From: Aplectana chamaeleonis
Lineage: Eukaryota; Nematoda; Chromadorea; Rhabditida; Cosmocercidae
Reading direction: 5' to 3'
Length of the DNA stretch: 64,000 nucleotides
NCBI GenBank assembly: GCA_029168955.1
Contig: JAPDOI010000009.1
Coordinates: 992,001-1,056,000 of the forward strand
How positions within the stretch are numbered: position 1 is the stretch's first letter; each line of letters opens with the position of its first letter. Of the stretch, positions 1-9,570 are shown piece after piece. Under the pieces are notes generated by a model. That model was not told the origin of the DNA and did no database searches. It saw only the letters and a list, made by a program, of their open reading frames with translations. The translations under genes and the position numbers were made by a program.

Positions 1-36
1 TCATAGAGGAATCAAGGTGAGCTCTCGTCATTTCAG

Positions 37-3000
37 ATCTCGGCTTCGATAAACTCAACTGGTGGCAAGCTGGGCTAATCTCATTCGGCACTGGTGTAAT
101 GGCCATGATCCTACTGCTGTTCCCTCTAAAGGTGAGGTTGCTATGAGATGAAGAGTATTTGGCTTGGGCTCAGGGATGCGCGGGAATACCCGTTTTCCGG
201 TTTCCGTTTTTCGTCTTCCAATCCACTCCAACGTAATCTGTTTTCCGCCTTAGACTAGAATTTTTTCCTTTTCTGTTTGTCCTATCCAGATTTAAATTTT
301 TTTCTCTGTTTACCTCTCCCTGCACCGACATAAAGGGCATGAAGGGCAACATGGGATCAGTTCCCAACCCGATGCACCTTATTGAGGCAATTACATAGTC
401 ACAGGGCTCCCCGCTAACTCAAATGCACCCTCCCCCCTGACATTTAGCTATCCTGCTAGATTCCAAGTTTCCACTGTTGCCTGATTCTCAGCAGGATCTC
501 AAGGTGGTTAGGATTCCTTCTCCAAGATTTTCCACGTCACCAATTTCAGGGTTGGTTGAGCAACCGTGCTCATCGACTTTACAACGAAGAGCTTGCAAAA
601 GCACAGAGAGATTTGGAAAAGGGCAAAATAAGTAAGTTGCTAACCAAAGAGTTTTTGCTCTAGAAAAATCTATTGATTACATCTTAGAAAACAATAAGAT
701 CACCGATATGCACAGTCCTGTTGTGGATATGACGAAGATCAAGGACCTGCCATGGTACAAATACCTCTACACCGCGGTTCCTGAGGAGCGACTAACCACC
801 AAAGTAAGCGAGCTTTTTGAAGAAACCAGTCATACCTTCCTCCGAGGACACAACTGTCCAGAATGTTGGTTTTCAGACATCCTTTGGTAAAAAGTGGCTT
901 TTTTGATGTCACTGGAAGACTCTAAAAACCCCTGTCGTTGATCAATTCCTGCCTGCAATCACGGAAAAAATCCAGTAATTAGTGCGCACTGAGGCGGCAA
1001 TGAGCCTTCGCCAATTTCATTGTTTGCTGCTCTTCTCTGATGCTATCAACGTTCATCATTGGCCACTAACCCGAGCTAGAGGTGTACTTTAGCACTAATT
1101 GAAAACAGATTTAAAGGGTCAAACTCCACACCCCGAATAACATACCCATCTATAAATAGCTCCAGCTTCTGAACCCAATTAGCGCTGACCTACTTTCGGC
1201 ACCGGGTAAGAAAATGGCGATAGAGTTTCGGAGTCCAATACCATTACAAACACGAGACATGGGGGTGTTAAGCCCCATTCTGACAGCACCTGGTCGCTGC
1301 GGCTACGCGAGGGACAGCTGTTTCTTTTTCAGCGCGCGTGATGGAAAAGCGTTTCAATTGTGATAGTTTTGTGACGGCCGATGCCATGCGGCGAAAGTAT
1401 AAACGACGCCTGAGGCTAATCGCGCTGCGCCGCGGAGCTGCTTCTCAGGATACGCTGGTACTTCAACTGGCAGACGGGATTAGACTAAAATAGCGCAGAA
1501 AAGGGAGTTTTTTCGGCTAGTTCGGGGTGATCTTCTAAAAACATCACGCGGGGCGACCACACGGTAGCGCCCCATATCGATCAGTCCGCTTGGTAGTGGG
1601 GCGTAGCGATCGCGAAGAGATACTCTATGGAATTTGAGTCATTTTCCCTTCTTGTTTAAAATTTGGTACTTCTCATTCTGTATTTTTTATTACTACATCT
1701 TGACCGAGCAAGGAAAATTTAACCTACAACACGGAAGAAGCGGGTTAGAAAAATCATCAACCAATGTGGTTTTCTTTCGCAAAGAAAAATATCAGAATCT
1801 ATGAGGACGGAAAGAAAAATCGACATTACGACAAAAAAGTACATGATGAAGGAAAATGGAAAAATGGATTGTAGGCAAGATGATTTCAAAATTAGTGTGC
1901 ATTGCTGCGTAAATTGTGTAATGTACGTAGAAGCGTGTGGTCGCGACAGCCCATTAGGGGTCGTTTACACTTTTGCCGCCGAGCGGAACGGCGAACTGCA
2001 ATCCTACAGTATCGATCGTGCCACGCCGCGTGATCAATATTTCAGAAATGTACTTCGCCGCGCCGCTCGGCGGCGGAAGTATAAACGACCCCTTACACCG
2101 CATTCAAGGTCGCAACGCGGCGCGATTTTCAAAGCGATGCGTCAGCCGCGCCGCCCTGACAACAATACCGCCGCCGCGCGATTGGACTCTAAAAAGGCCC
2201 TAAGGCAAATCGCACTGCGCCGCAGAGCTGGTTTCTTGGATACGCAGCTACTTCACCTCGCAAAAGAATTTAGGCTACACTAGTGCAGACAAAGAGTTCC
2301 ATCCGCCAACTTTGGGTGATTTCTGGAACCACCAAGGGCCAGAGCATTCATATAAAGGAGAATCTCGAATTCGAAAATTGGTCTTACCCAGTCTTTACCC
2401 TGAAGTTAGGGCGAAATCTGCTAGAATTTCAGGTATTCAACGCACTCCAAATTGTCTCCTCGTCTCTGCTGTCGTTTTCTCATGGCGCCAATGATACCGC
2501 GAACACAGTTGGTCCATTGTTGGCAGTCTGGATGACGTATCAGACTGGCTACGCATTCGGAGCAGCTGAAACCAGAGATGACTCACAGGTAAACATCCTG
2601 CCGATTTCAGTCTACAAAATGGGAGGAAACTTCCAAAAAGGGCGGCAATTAAGACAAAAACTTGACTCAAATGTGTTATAGGTTCTGCTGGCTTTTGGAG
2701 CAGTGGCGATGATTGTTGGTTTTCTTACGCTCGGACATCGTACCATCAAACTTATTGCCAAGGAGATCACGGTCGATATGAGCCCGGTTTCTGGATTCGC
2801 AATCGAGCTAGGCACAGCTTTCACTGTCTTAGTCTGCGTGAAAGTCGGTAAGTATAAACGGTCCCACTTCAAGACAAAGAAGATTAGACCATGAGCTAAT
2901 TCTCGTATTTCAGGTATCCCCATCTCGTCCACTCACTGCGCCGTTGGAGCAGTCCTATTCGTAGGCATGACGAAGTCCACGACGGAGGGCGTCTCATTCC

Positions 3001-3098
3001 AGACGTTCAAGAAAATCGTGATTGTTTGGCTGCTCTGTTTCCCTGTGGCCGCTTTGATCTCACTGATCGTCACCTGGGGGCTAGTGCAATTTGTCTAA
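37..3098 (+). CDS. PiT-family (SLC20-like) sodium/phosphate symporter, C-terminal part
   Basis: Six exons join in frame: 37-131, 550-631, 688-803, 2433-2588, 2682-2847 and 2914-3098 (TAA at 3096-3098), about 265 residues. Introns have GT donors (gtgagg, gtaagt, gtaagc, gtaaac, gtaagt) and (T)TTCAG, CTTAG or TATAG acceptors. Exon 4 of the window carries the PiT signature 'SFSHGANDTANTVGPL', the transport-core motif of the phosphate transporter family. The last exon opens with the second conserved block 'GIPISSTHCAVGAVLFVG'. Hydrophobic segments ('WWQAGLISFGTGVMAMILLL', 'VLLAFGAVAMIVGFLTLG', 'VIVWLLCFPVAALISLIVTW') fit membrane helices, and a charged stretch ('YNEELAKAQRDLEKGKI') fits the cytoplasmic loop between the two PiT halves. 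Family knowledge: these plasma-membrane proteins take up inorganic phosphate with Na+. The N-terminal half is outside the window; bases 1-36 look like the end of an intron. The 804 donor was chosen because it alone restores phase and gives 'TTKVFNALQIV'; an open frame running on to 890 is read-through. Confidence 0.93.
1408..2293 (+). repeat. Diverged direct duplication within the transporter intron
   Basis: Copies at about 1408-1505 and 2199-2293 share order and content ('gctgcgccgc', 'gatacgc', 'acttca'). Both copies are preceded by GC-rich sequence containing 'gtataaacgac'. The arrangement suggests two related insertions or a local duplication, the right one hit by the MITE at 1957-2092. 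Confidence 0.5.
1957..2092. mobile_element. MITE with TTA target duplication (PIF/Harbinger-like)
   Basis: A 136-bp element with ~30-bp terminal inverted repeats: left 'GGGGTCGTTTACACTTTTGC', right the complement of 'cggaagtataaacgacccc'. The 3-bp direct repeat TTA lies on both sides (1954-1956, 2093-2095). GGG termini and a 3-bp TWA duplication are hallmarks of PIF/Harbinger elements; the superfamily assignment is inference. Confidence 0.75.
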
Positions 3099-3480
3099 AT
3101 TAGTTGCTAGACTAGTCTGATTCCCTCAATTGTACAGTTTCTGTTCTCGTTATATAGTTAGGTTGCCGAGTTATGCCACTTGCTTTTCATGAGAGAGGTC
3201 TCTTCTTTACTTTAATAACCAGCCTTACATTCTAGGAAACAATGATTTCATGCAGAATTGAAATCGATTTGTTCTCAATGTGCATGCACAAGAAGATTGT
3301 GCCTATTTCTGTGTTTTATGCTTACGCGGGTTGTCATGTTGCCAAATTTACTTGTGATAAATGCATTGAAATTTGCCTGGAAAAACATATTAACTCACCA
3401 CCCTGTTAACATCTAGGTCACTTGCACACCATTCTCATACATACAATATTAGGCTAGCAGCCGAACAGAATAGCAACAGT
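3099..3480 (+). other. 3' flank of the transporter gene; no further feature seen
   Basis: AT-rich sequence following the stop codon at 3098. It presumably holds the 3' UTR, but no canonical AATAAA was found close by. Confidence 0.4.
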
Positions 3481-3507
3481 AACCTATTACTCTTAGAATT
3501 TTGAACG

Positions 3508-3590
3508 AGAAATAGCCGCGAAATGCCTGCTCGCCGCGTAATAGCCGCCATATAATGCTGCGAAATAGCCGAGAAATAATGTTTTCCGAG
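3508..3590 (+). repeat. AATAGCCG-type short repeat cluster
   Basis: Several closely spaced variants of 'gaaatagccg(c/a)gaaa' occur here, and again in both orientations at 4395-4585. The two clusters flank the MITE at 3752-4373, so they may be parts of one larger interrupted element. Confidence 0.5.
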
Positions 3591-3751
3591 TAGGTATACG
3601 GTGCATTCCAGAGGCATGATTCAGATCTCAACGCCCCTGTCGGCTCAATTATCCAAGTTTGGAGTACTTGGACTTCGTTCAGCCTCTGAATGCCTCGCCC
3701 AACCAATGGCAGTCCCAGGTGGCTCGGCGAGCCGGCGACGGTTGCGTATTA

Positions 3752-4373
3752 TGGGTCGTTTATACTTCCGCCGCCGAGCGGCGCGGCGCGCCGCTTGCAA
3801 AATGGCGCCACCAGGATGTATAATCGGGTTGCGTCGAATTCACGCGGCGACGTCGCAGAATGACGTTAAACACAGCCTGGAGGAGCTCTGACATAACACA
3901 AGGCCGATTGTAATGAGTGATTTCTTGTGCAAAAGAAACATCTATAATCTTTCGTACCATAACACAGCACCCGAAGGCGGTTAGAGTCTTTGAAAACGAT
4001 TTCTCTTTAGAAAAATGATTTCAAAAGCTAAAAAAAATAAACTTTTTACAACCCAGCCTACTCTAAACAACGCCCAGGACCTTGGAAGGAATTTTAGAGA
4101 TGAATCAGAATAACAAAATGTAGAATGTGTATGAAATAACAGCACAAGAAGCATACTATGTCAATGCGGATCGCACGCGGCCGCCGCGCCGCCTGCTTAC
4201 CTCGGGCGGCGCGGCAGCTCCTAGGCGGCGGCCGCGTGCGGCACCGTTGGAAGATTTCGAGCAGAAAACTCTGAACGCCTCAGAGTTTTCTGCTCGAAAG
4301 GCGGCGCCGCTTGATCGATATGGCTGTATTGCATCTCGCCGCGCCGCTTGGCGGCGGAAGTATAAACGACTCC
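3752..4373. mobile_element. Longer member of the GTCGTTTATACTTCCGCCGCC MITE family
   Basis: The left end at 3752 ('tgggtcgtttatacttccgc') is inverted at 4340-4373 ('ggcggaagtataaacgac'). TIRs are ~36 bp, flanked by TTA on both sides (3749-3751 and 4374-4376). Same family as 1957-2092, with a 622-bp interior that includes two inner palindromes: a GC-rich one at about 4169-4242 and 'cagaaaactctgaacgcctc' with its mirror at 4261-4300. No transposase is visible. Confidence 0.72.
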
Positions 4374-4394
4374 TTAGTCACCTTTGGATACCTC

Positions 4395-4585
4395 TCATTT
4401 TTTCTCGGTTGTATCTTGGCTATTTCTCGTATACTTCTTGTCCGTTCTGTGAAAAGCCGAAAAATAGCCGCGAAGTAGCCGGGGAATAGCCCACCAGGAG
4501 CCGCTGCGGGGCCTGTTGGGCTATTTCAAGGCTATTTTGCGGCTATTTCTCGGCAAAACTGTCAGAGTAGTTGCTCGGCTATAAC
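4395..4585. repeat. Inverted cluster of AATAGCCG / CGGCTATT repeats
   Basis: The + strand reads 'aaaaatagccgcgaagtagc' at about 4460, then the complementary 'ggctattttgcggctatttc' at about 4530. A GC-rich centre near 4495-4515 separates them, so the cluster is palindromic. Confidence 0.5.
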
Positions 4586-4589
4586 TCGA

Positions 4590-5180
4590 AGGTTGCATGT
4601 TCTTTGGCCACAATCTATGTACAATATTAATGTGACTTTCCGTCTACATTTCATCAAAAAGTCATCGCTCATACTCGATTCAAAGCGAGAAGTAAAGCAG
4701 CACATTGCGAGTATGTAGATAAGTGCAATCTTCTCAATTTTTTTCTGGGTGTTTTTTGTTATCTACGACATACCACCCCAGAGATGTAATCAGTGTAAGT
4801 TATTGCGGATTGTATTATCACCTTGATTTATACAGGCTTTAAGCTAAGGTTTCCCAGCCCTCTTTCATGAGTCGCGTAGACAGTCGAAAAATTCTCATTA
4901 CTTCTATCTATTCTCCAGACCAAATCTTCAGATAGCTGAATCCCTTCACCGGCCTTTCTTCTGATATTAAAGCAGAATATTTAGTCACTGTAAGAGAACA
5001 ATTGAAAATGCAATAAGGCTGAAAAAACGATTCCTCACGTAATCCGCTCATGGAGGAAGAAAGGGAAAGAATCCTTTTTGTCACGAAAAATTCAATTAAG
5101 GATGAGAATTTGGTCACAACGAATGACGTTCTTAGACAGGCTTCAGCCGCAGAAAACCTGCACTACGATATATGTACTTG
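4590..5180. other. No recognisable feature
   Basis: AT-rich sequence. The open frame 4908-5117 on the minus strand shows no family resemblance and no splice context. Confidence 0.4.
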
Positions 5181-5210
5181 AAAATTGCAGCTGAAATGTC
5201 CACGTGCCAT

Positions 5211-5405
5211 TCATCTAGGTATGTACTTCTTACGAGCAGGGTCCCGCGCGGTCGTGAGCGGGCACAGCGGGAGTTGGGCAGCAAGGTTTCGTAAGGTCCC
5301 CGCCATGGTTGGAGGATAGTTCGAGGTAGTTCCTCCTAGGTCGTCCAGCCTGGGTCGTCCATGAGATAGCCTGGACCGCTCGACGGGATTCCGCAATGGT
5401 ATCAA
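5211..5405 (-). pseudogene. Possible repeat-derived coding fragment
   Basis: A 64-codon minus-strand frame is rich in Arg/Pro and contains 'RPRLDDLGGTTSNYPPTMAG'. It looks more like protein than like random translation of a MITE, and it directly precedes the non-LTR fragment. The family is not recognised; it may be the remnant of a retroelement open frame in the opposite orientation. Confidence 0.25.
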
Positions 5406-5536
5406 TGATATTATTGATACAACATCGATCGGAGTGGGAAAAGAAGGGAATATGGACGATTTAGGAGGGACTATCGTAAAGCAAATATGTCACTTTTGTA
5501 TCATCTTCTCTTGCTGTTTCCTGTAACTGGTACACT

Positions 5537-6754
5537 GCTATAGCTATAGCCAGCGATCACGTACCCATATGTGCTTCATTGGATTTGTCTCTCAGTAGTC
5601 ACCTGGCACCTTTCATAGGCTCGCGTAGCAAATTGTACACCAACTATCGTAAGGCTAACTGGGTCATGTTTAAGGAGGTGTTACTCAGCCGGGTAGCCCA
5701 CTATCCGCTTACCGGCTCCGTTCATGAGAAGGACAAGTTCATCGTTGATGCCATATGCAACGCCTCCAGAATTGCAATTCCTACAGTGCGCGTTAGAACG
5801 TTTCATCCTTACGTTCCCAAAGATGTCCTGGAGCTGATCGAATTACGGGACGAGAAACGCCGTGCTGATCCTGGAGATCCCAGCACTCAACTACTGTCTG
5901 ATGAGATCACCAAAAGGCTGAATGATTACAAGCGGATGCGATGGATGGAGTTCACGGGATCATTGAATTTCTCCACTGATGCAAAGAAGACCTGGAGCAT
6001 TCATAAGCGGTTGTCTGGGAAGAAATTGCCAGCGGACCGCAACATGCTTGAGTTCCCTTCGGAGAAATTTGAGTCCGGCTCTAAGGCTGCATGTCGACTT
6101 GGAAAACACTTTGCTTCAGCGACGTCCCGCCGTGATCGGTCCAACAGGCTCACTCTCCTGTCTATAAGGAAGCTCAGCCGACAAGATGTACCCGCCATAA
6201 CTGTCTTCGAGATGTCTTCCCTCATCAAGTCCATGAAGAGCTCGAGAACCGAGGGACACGACGGCGTGTCAGCCGTCCATCTCAAGCACTTGCCGGAACA
6301 GTTCCTTGAATTACTTTGTGACCCAGCCTACTCGTCATTCAGCTCAGGTGTCATTCCCGCTAGATGGAAGCAGGCAATTGTTCTGCCGATCCTCAAGCCT
6401 GGCAAACCAGGAGATCAGGCAACTTCGCATCGACCCATCTCCCCTTTGTCCCCTATTGCTAAGTTACCGGAGAAATTCATTAACCCACACCTCCAAGAAG
6501 CATTACGTCACAACGTGCATCAAAATGGCTTCAAGAAGGCCCACTCTACCATCGCGGCACTCACGTCCAACACAGAACACATAATTGCTGGCTTCAACAT
6601 GAAACCTCCAGCTGGTAGAAGTATAGTCGTGGCGGTTGACTTAACCGCTGCCTTCGATAATGTCAGTATCCCGCTGCTGTCCAAATCGATCCTGGACTCT
6701 ACTATTCCTGACTGGGTCTACTATTCCTCTACTATTCCTGTCTACTATTCCTGA
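5537..6754 (+). mobile_element. Non-LTR (Jockey/CR1-like) retrotransposon fragment: endonuclease tail and start of reverse transcriptase
   Basis: One reading frame runs from about 5537 to the stop at 6752-6754. 'ASDHVPICASLDLSL' at 5549-5593 matches the SDH(x)PI motif that closes the apurinic-like endonuclease domain. A ~200-residue linker follows, then RT blocks: 'GVIPARWKQAIVLPILKPGK', 'HRPISPLSPIAKLPEK', and 'VVAVDLTAAFDNVSIPLL' with the first catalytic Asp. The sequence departs from the RT fold soon after and ends in a short repeat of 'ctactattcctg'. The catalytic FADD-box region, thumb and C-terminus are missing, and so is most of the endonuclease. The copy is dead. Losing the 3' side is odd, because target-primed elements normally lose the 5' side. 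Confidence 0.85.
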
Positions 6755-6856
6755 CAATAAATTCATGTGCTATGAGCCGAACACTCCACGATCATTTTGA
6801 GTAATCGGTTACTGGACTAATCAGAAAATGTCGGTCACGAATGTTCAATGCGATGG

Positions 6857-7300
6857 TTAAAGGCAGCATCCACGATAAAATTCGTTCTCGAGTTTCACCC
6901 AGAAAACGAAGGTTTAGAGTCTGACTGTTTCATCGGTGAAGAAAGAATCATGAAAAACGCTGCAAAACATCCAAAATCAGCTCTTCTTCTTGAAAGCCAC
7001 ATTTCAACGGTGGTTCAGTTGCGCGGGCATGGGCCTGAAGTAGACAGCGTGCAAATGCGCCCCAATGCTAAAACTCAGCCGCGCTCGTGCTCGAATGCTA
7101 ATGTAGAAGCGAACCAAACTGTTCCACGGAAAACTCGACCGCGAGCAGAGGGGCTAGCGCGAGCGGACTTCGGAGCCGTATGGAGCTCTTTCGGGCTCAT
7201 TTTCTTTCGTTCTTTCGACCCCAGGGCTGCGATGATACCCTGAACTTTCGATTTACGGCCAAAAATCGAGGACGAAATTTATCGTGAACACTGCCTTCAA
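6857..7300. mobile_element. TTAA-type MITE (AGGCAGTGTTCACGAT family)
   Basis: The left end 'ttaaaggcagcatccacgat' at 6857 is mirrored by 'atcgtgaacactgccttcaa' at 7281-7300. The interior has no transposase; the 131-codon frame across it is fortuitous. This is one member of the family that recurs through most of the window. Confidence 0.75.
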
Positions 7301-7569
7301 GATCCAAAACAGTTACACCGTGTCAGTGAGGCTCGGGTGACAGTTGGATTACACACTCATGCGAATGGGCATTTTTCTAGATGAATCGGCTTCTGTAGAT
7401 TTCCGGTAAGTTGGGAACCGATCACTCGGCACGAATTACCGGCAGGATAAAAAACATCATGGGGATCACTCATGGGGTAAAGTTGGCTTGTTGACCGAGC
7501 GCTCAGAAAGAGAGGTGCCTCGTACCATTTACTGTGCTTCTCTGGGCCAAATTCTGCCACTGGAAGAGA

Positions 7570-8140
7570 GTCTCGCCTCTTCCAGTGGCGAGCCGCTGGG
7601 AAACGTGGATGTGCGGCGCGTGGCGAGCAGGCGTCTGCCCCGATCTAGCCACCTTCAGTGGGAAGCCGCTGGCAAGCCAGGATGTGCGGCGCGTGGCGAT
7701 CAGGCCTCTGTCCGATCTAGCCTCCTTCAGTGGGAAGCCGCTGGAAAGTCAGGATGTGCGGCGCGTGGCGAGCAGGCCTCTGCCCGATCTGGCCTCCTTC
7801 AGTGGGAAGCCGCTGGAAAGTCAGGATGTGCGGCGCGTGACGAGCAGGCCTCTGCCCGATCTGGCCTCCTTCAGTGGGAAGCCGCTGGAAAGTCAGGATG
7901 TGCGGCGCGTGGCGAGCAGGCCTCTGCCCGATCTGGCCTCCTTCAGTGGGAAGCCGCTGGAAAGTCAGGATGTGCGGCGCGTGGCGAGCAGGCATCTGCC
8001 CCGATCTGGCCTCTTCCAGTGGTAAGCCGCTGGGAAACGTGGATGTGCGGCGCGTAGCGAGCAGGCGTCTGCCCCGATCTGGTCACCTTCAGTGGGAAGC
8101 CGCTGGCAAGTCGGGATGTGCGGCGCGTGGCGAGCAGGAA
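7570..8140 (+). repeat. 72-bp minisatellite, about eight copies
   Basis: Unit starts 'tgggaagccg' recur at 7731, 7803, 7875 and 7947, exactly 72 bp apart. More diverged units lie on both sides. Because 72 is a multiple of 3, several frames stay open on both strands (for example 7488-8057, 7534-8025, 7717-7995); these are repeat translations, not genes. The central copies are nearly identical, which points to recent expansion. Confidence 0.9.
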
Positions 8141-8149
8141 AAAACGAAT

Positions 8150-8985
8150 AATTTCTTGGAACCAGCCGCTCTGGACAGGACACATAGAGGCCCAAGAGAT
8201 ACTCAAAATGCAACTCGTTTTCGCAGATGCATTTTGAGCGCTAGGCCTGCCCCTTGTAAGCATAGTAGCGGTCTGTCATGTGGAAATCTCGTATAGGACA
8301 GTTACGCTATACGAATAAAAACTTTACGCTGCTCACGTCGCTCAACACGCAATACTGAATGAAGGTTCTGCATAATCTTGCTTCCATAGATTGCTCCCGT
8401 TAAATTCTTGCAATTTGCAATGGATACAAAGCCACGTCGGGACGGAGGTGATTTCAGTGATCGTCGAAAACAAAGCTATTGTTGAATGTGCTTGCTGTTG
8501 GCTGCCATCCAGAGGGGGACAAACGCGTAATTCTTCGCCTCGTACTCAACGGTCGATTATGAGTAATTAGATACTGGCTATTCACCAGAAAAAAGCTTAC
8601 CACGAGACAGCCAGCTGAGACGGAGCACTTTATATGAACATACATATTAATACTATGTATGAACATTCTTCCATAGCATATTATATTTATGCTACATATT
8701 CCTTTCATAGTAGCACGTCATTATTATGTATGAGCATCTTGTCCTGTCATAGAAAATTGATGTTTTCCAAGACCAACCATATTCATTGTAGAGCTAGACA
8801 GAAGAAATAATCAGAGATCAGCTTCAAAGATCTGAGCATGGAAGAAAATTGCAAAGCCGCTCACTCAAAGAAATATTTGTGGTGGAGTGAGATATAGTTA
8901 CAGTAATATTTTTATGTGTTATAAGTTAAGAGTATAACAACTTTCGCCTTTCTCACCTTTCCGAATACAGTCCACGGCAAGGGAA
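8150..8985. other. No gene seen; AT-rich with short dispersed repeats
   Basis: Around 8635-8730 there are imperfect repeats of 'atgaacatacatatt' and 'tatgta' type. No open frame has convincing coding character. Confidence 0.4.
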
Positions 8986-8989
8986 AAAG

Positions 8990-9570
8990 GCGGTTGTGCG
9001 GTTGCGGTTGACACATTAAGCATACGGTCGATTCTGGCGCTTTGAAATTCATCGGCCGAATAGCTGCTATTCAGAGGTGAGTTTTGGATTTTTCTCCTTT
9101 ATTTCTGGTTTATACTTGTTTTTTTCGTTGTGCATTGCGGGCAGGGGGAATTATGCAACTATATAAGGGTTTTTGCCCAGAAAAAATCAAAACAGTTCTG
9201 CCCCTTGAATATGTTCTCCATTCTGTTCCTTCTAACCCAAAACACCAAGGGTATGACAACGACGACACCAAGGGTATAAACGACATCAACGTTTATACCC
9301 TTGGTGTCGTTGATTGTTCTGTTATTTTCCTAAAATGTTTTTTAGGGGATGACAGCTGGCAGCAGCTGCAAATCCCACTCACACATTAAGAAAGCCTATT
9401 ACCAACATCCAACGAGAAAAAAAAACAATAATTACCCGGAAAGAAGCATGAAAGGAAAGAAGGAAAGAACGAAACTCACATTTGAATATCAGCTGATCAG
9501 CTGATCAATGACAAAATTTGGCAGAGCCAGAATCGGCCGTTAACATGGTGATTGACCGCATCTGCACCAC
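8990..9570. repeat. Decayed palindromic element
   Basis: 'gtgcggttgcggttgacaca' near 8996 with 'cggtcgattctggcgctttg' near 9026 is mirrored by 'tttggcagagccagaatcgg' near 9517 and 'attgaccgcatctgcacc' near 9552. It is a diverged relative of the palindrome at 23884-24133. Confidence 0.5.
9262..9310. repeat. Perfect 21-bp-arm hairpin
   Basis: The arms at 9262-9282 and 9290-9310 ('acgacaccaagggtataaac' plus g, and its complement) are separated by 7 bases. A related half-copy, 'acaccaagggtatgacaacg', starts at 9242. Confidence 0.8.

Larger units (their letters stand above)
804..2432. other. Enlarged intron of the phosphate transporter gene
   Basis: This 1.6-kb intron is far larger than the other 3'-side introns (56-93 bp). 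It contains a MITE at 1957-2092 and a diverged direct duplication (1408-1505 against 2199-2293, sharing blocks such as 'aatcgc.ctgcgccgc.gagct'). The ATG-initiated frames at 1801-2283 and 1973-2203 cross the MITE and are not supported as genes. Confidence 0.7.

Noticed and set aside
708..890. Open frame ending at 890 as a separate small gene
   Set aside because: It is the 688-803 transporter exon read past its gtaagc donor.
1801..2283. 160-codon frame
   Set aside because: It runs through a MITE inside an intron and has a biased Arg/Ala composition from GC-rich TIRs.
7488..8296. Long frames on both strands across the 72-bp array
   Set aside because: They are translations of a tandem repeat whose unit is a multiple of three.
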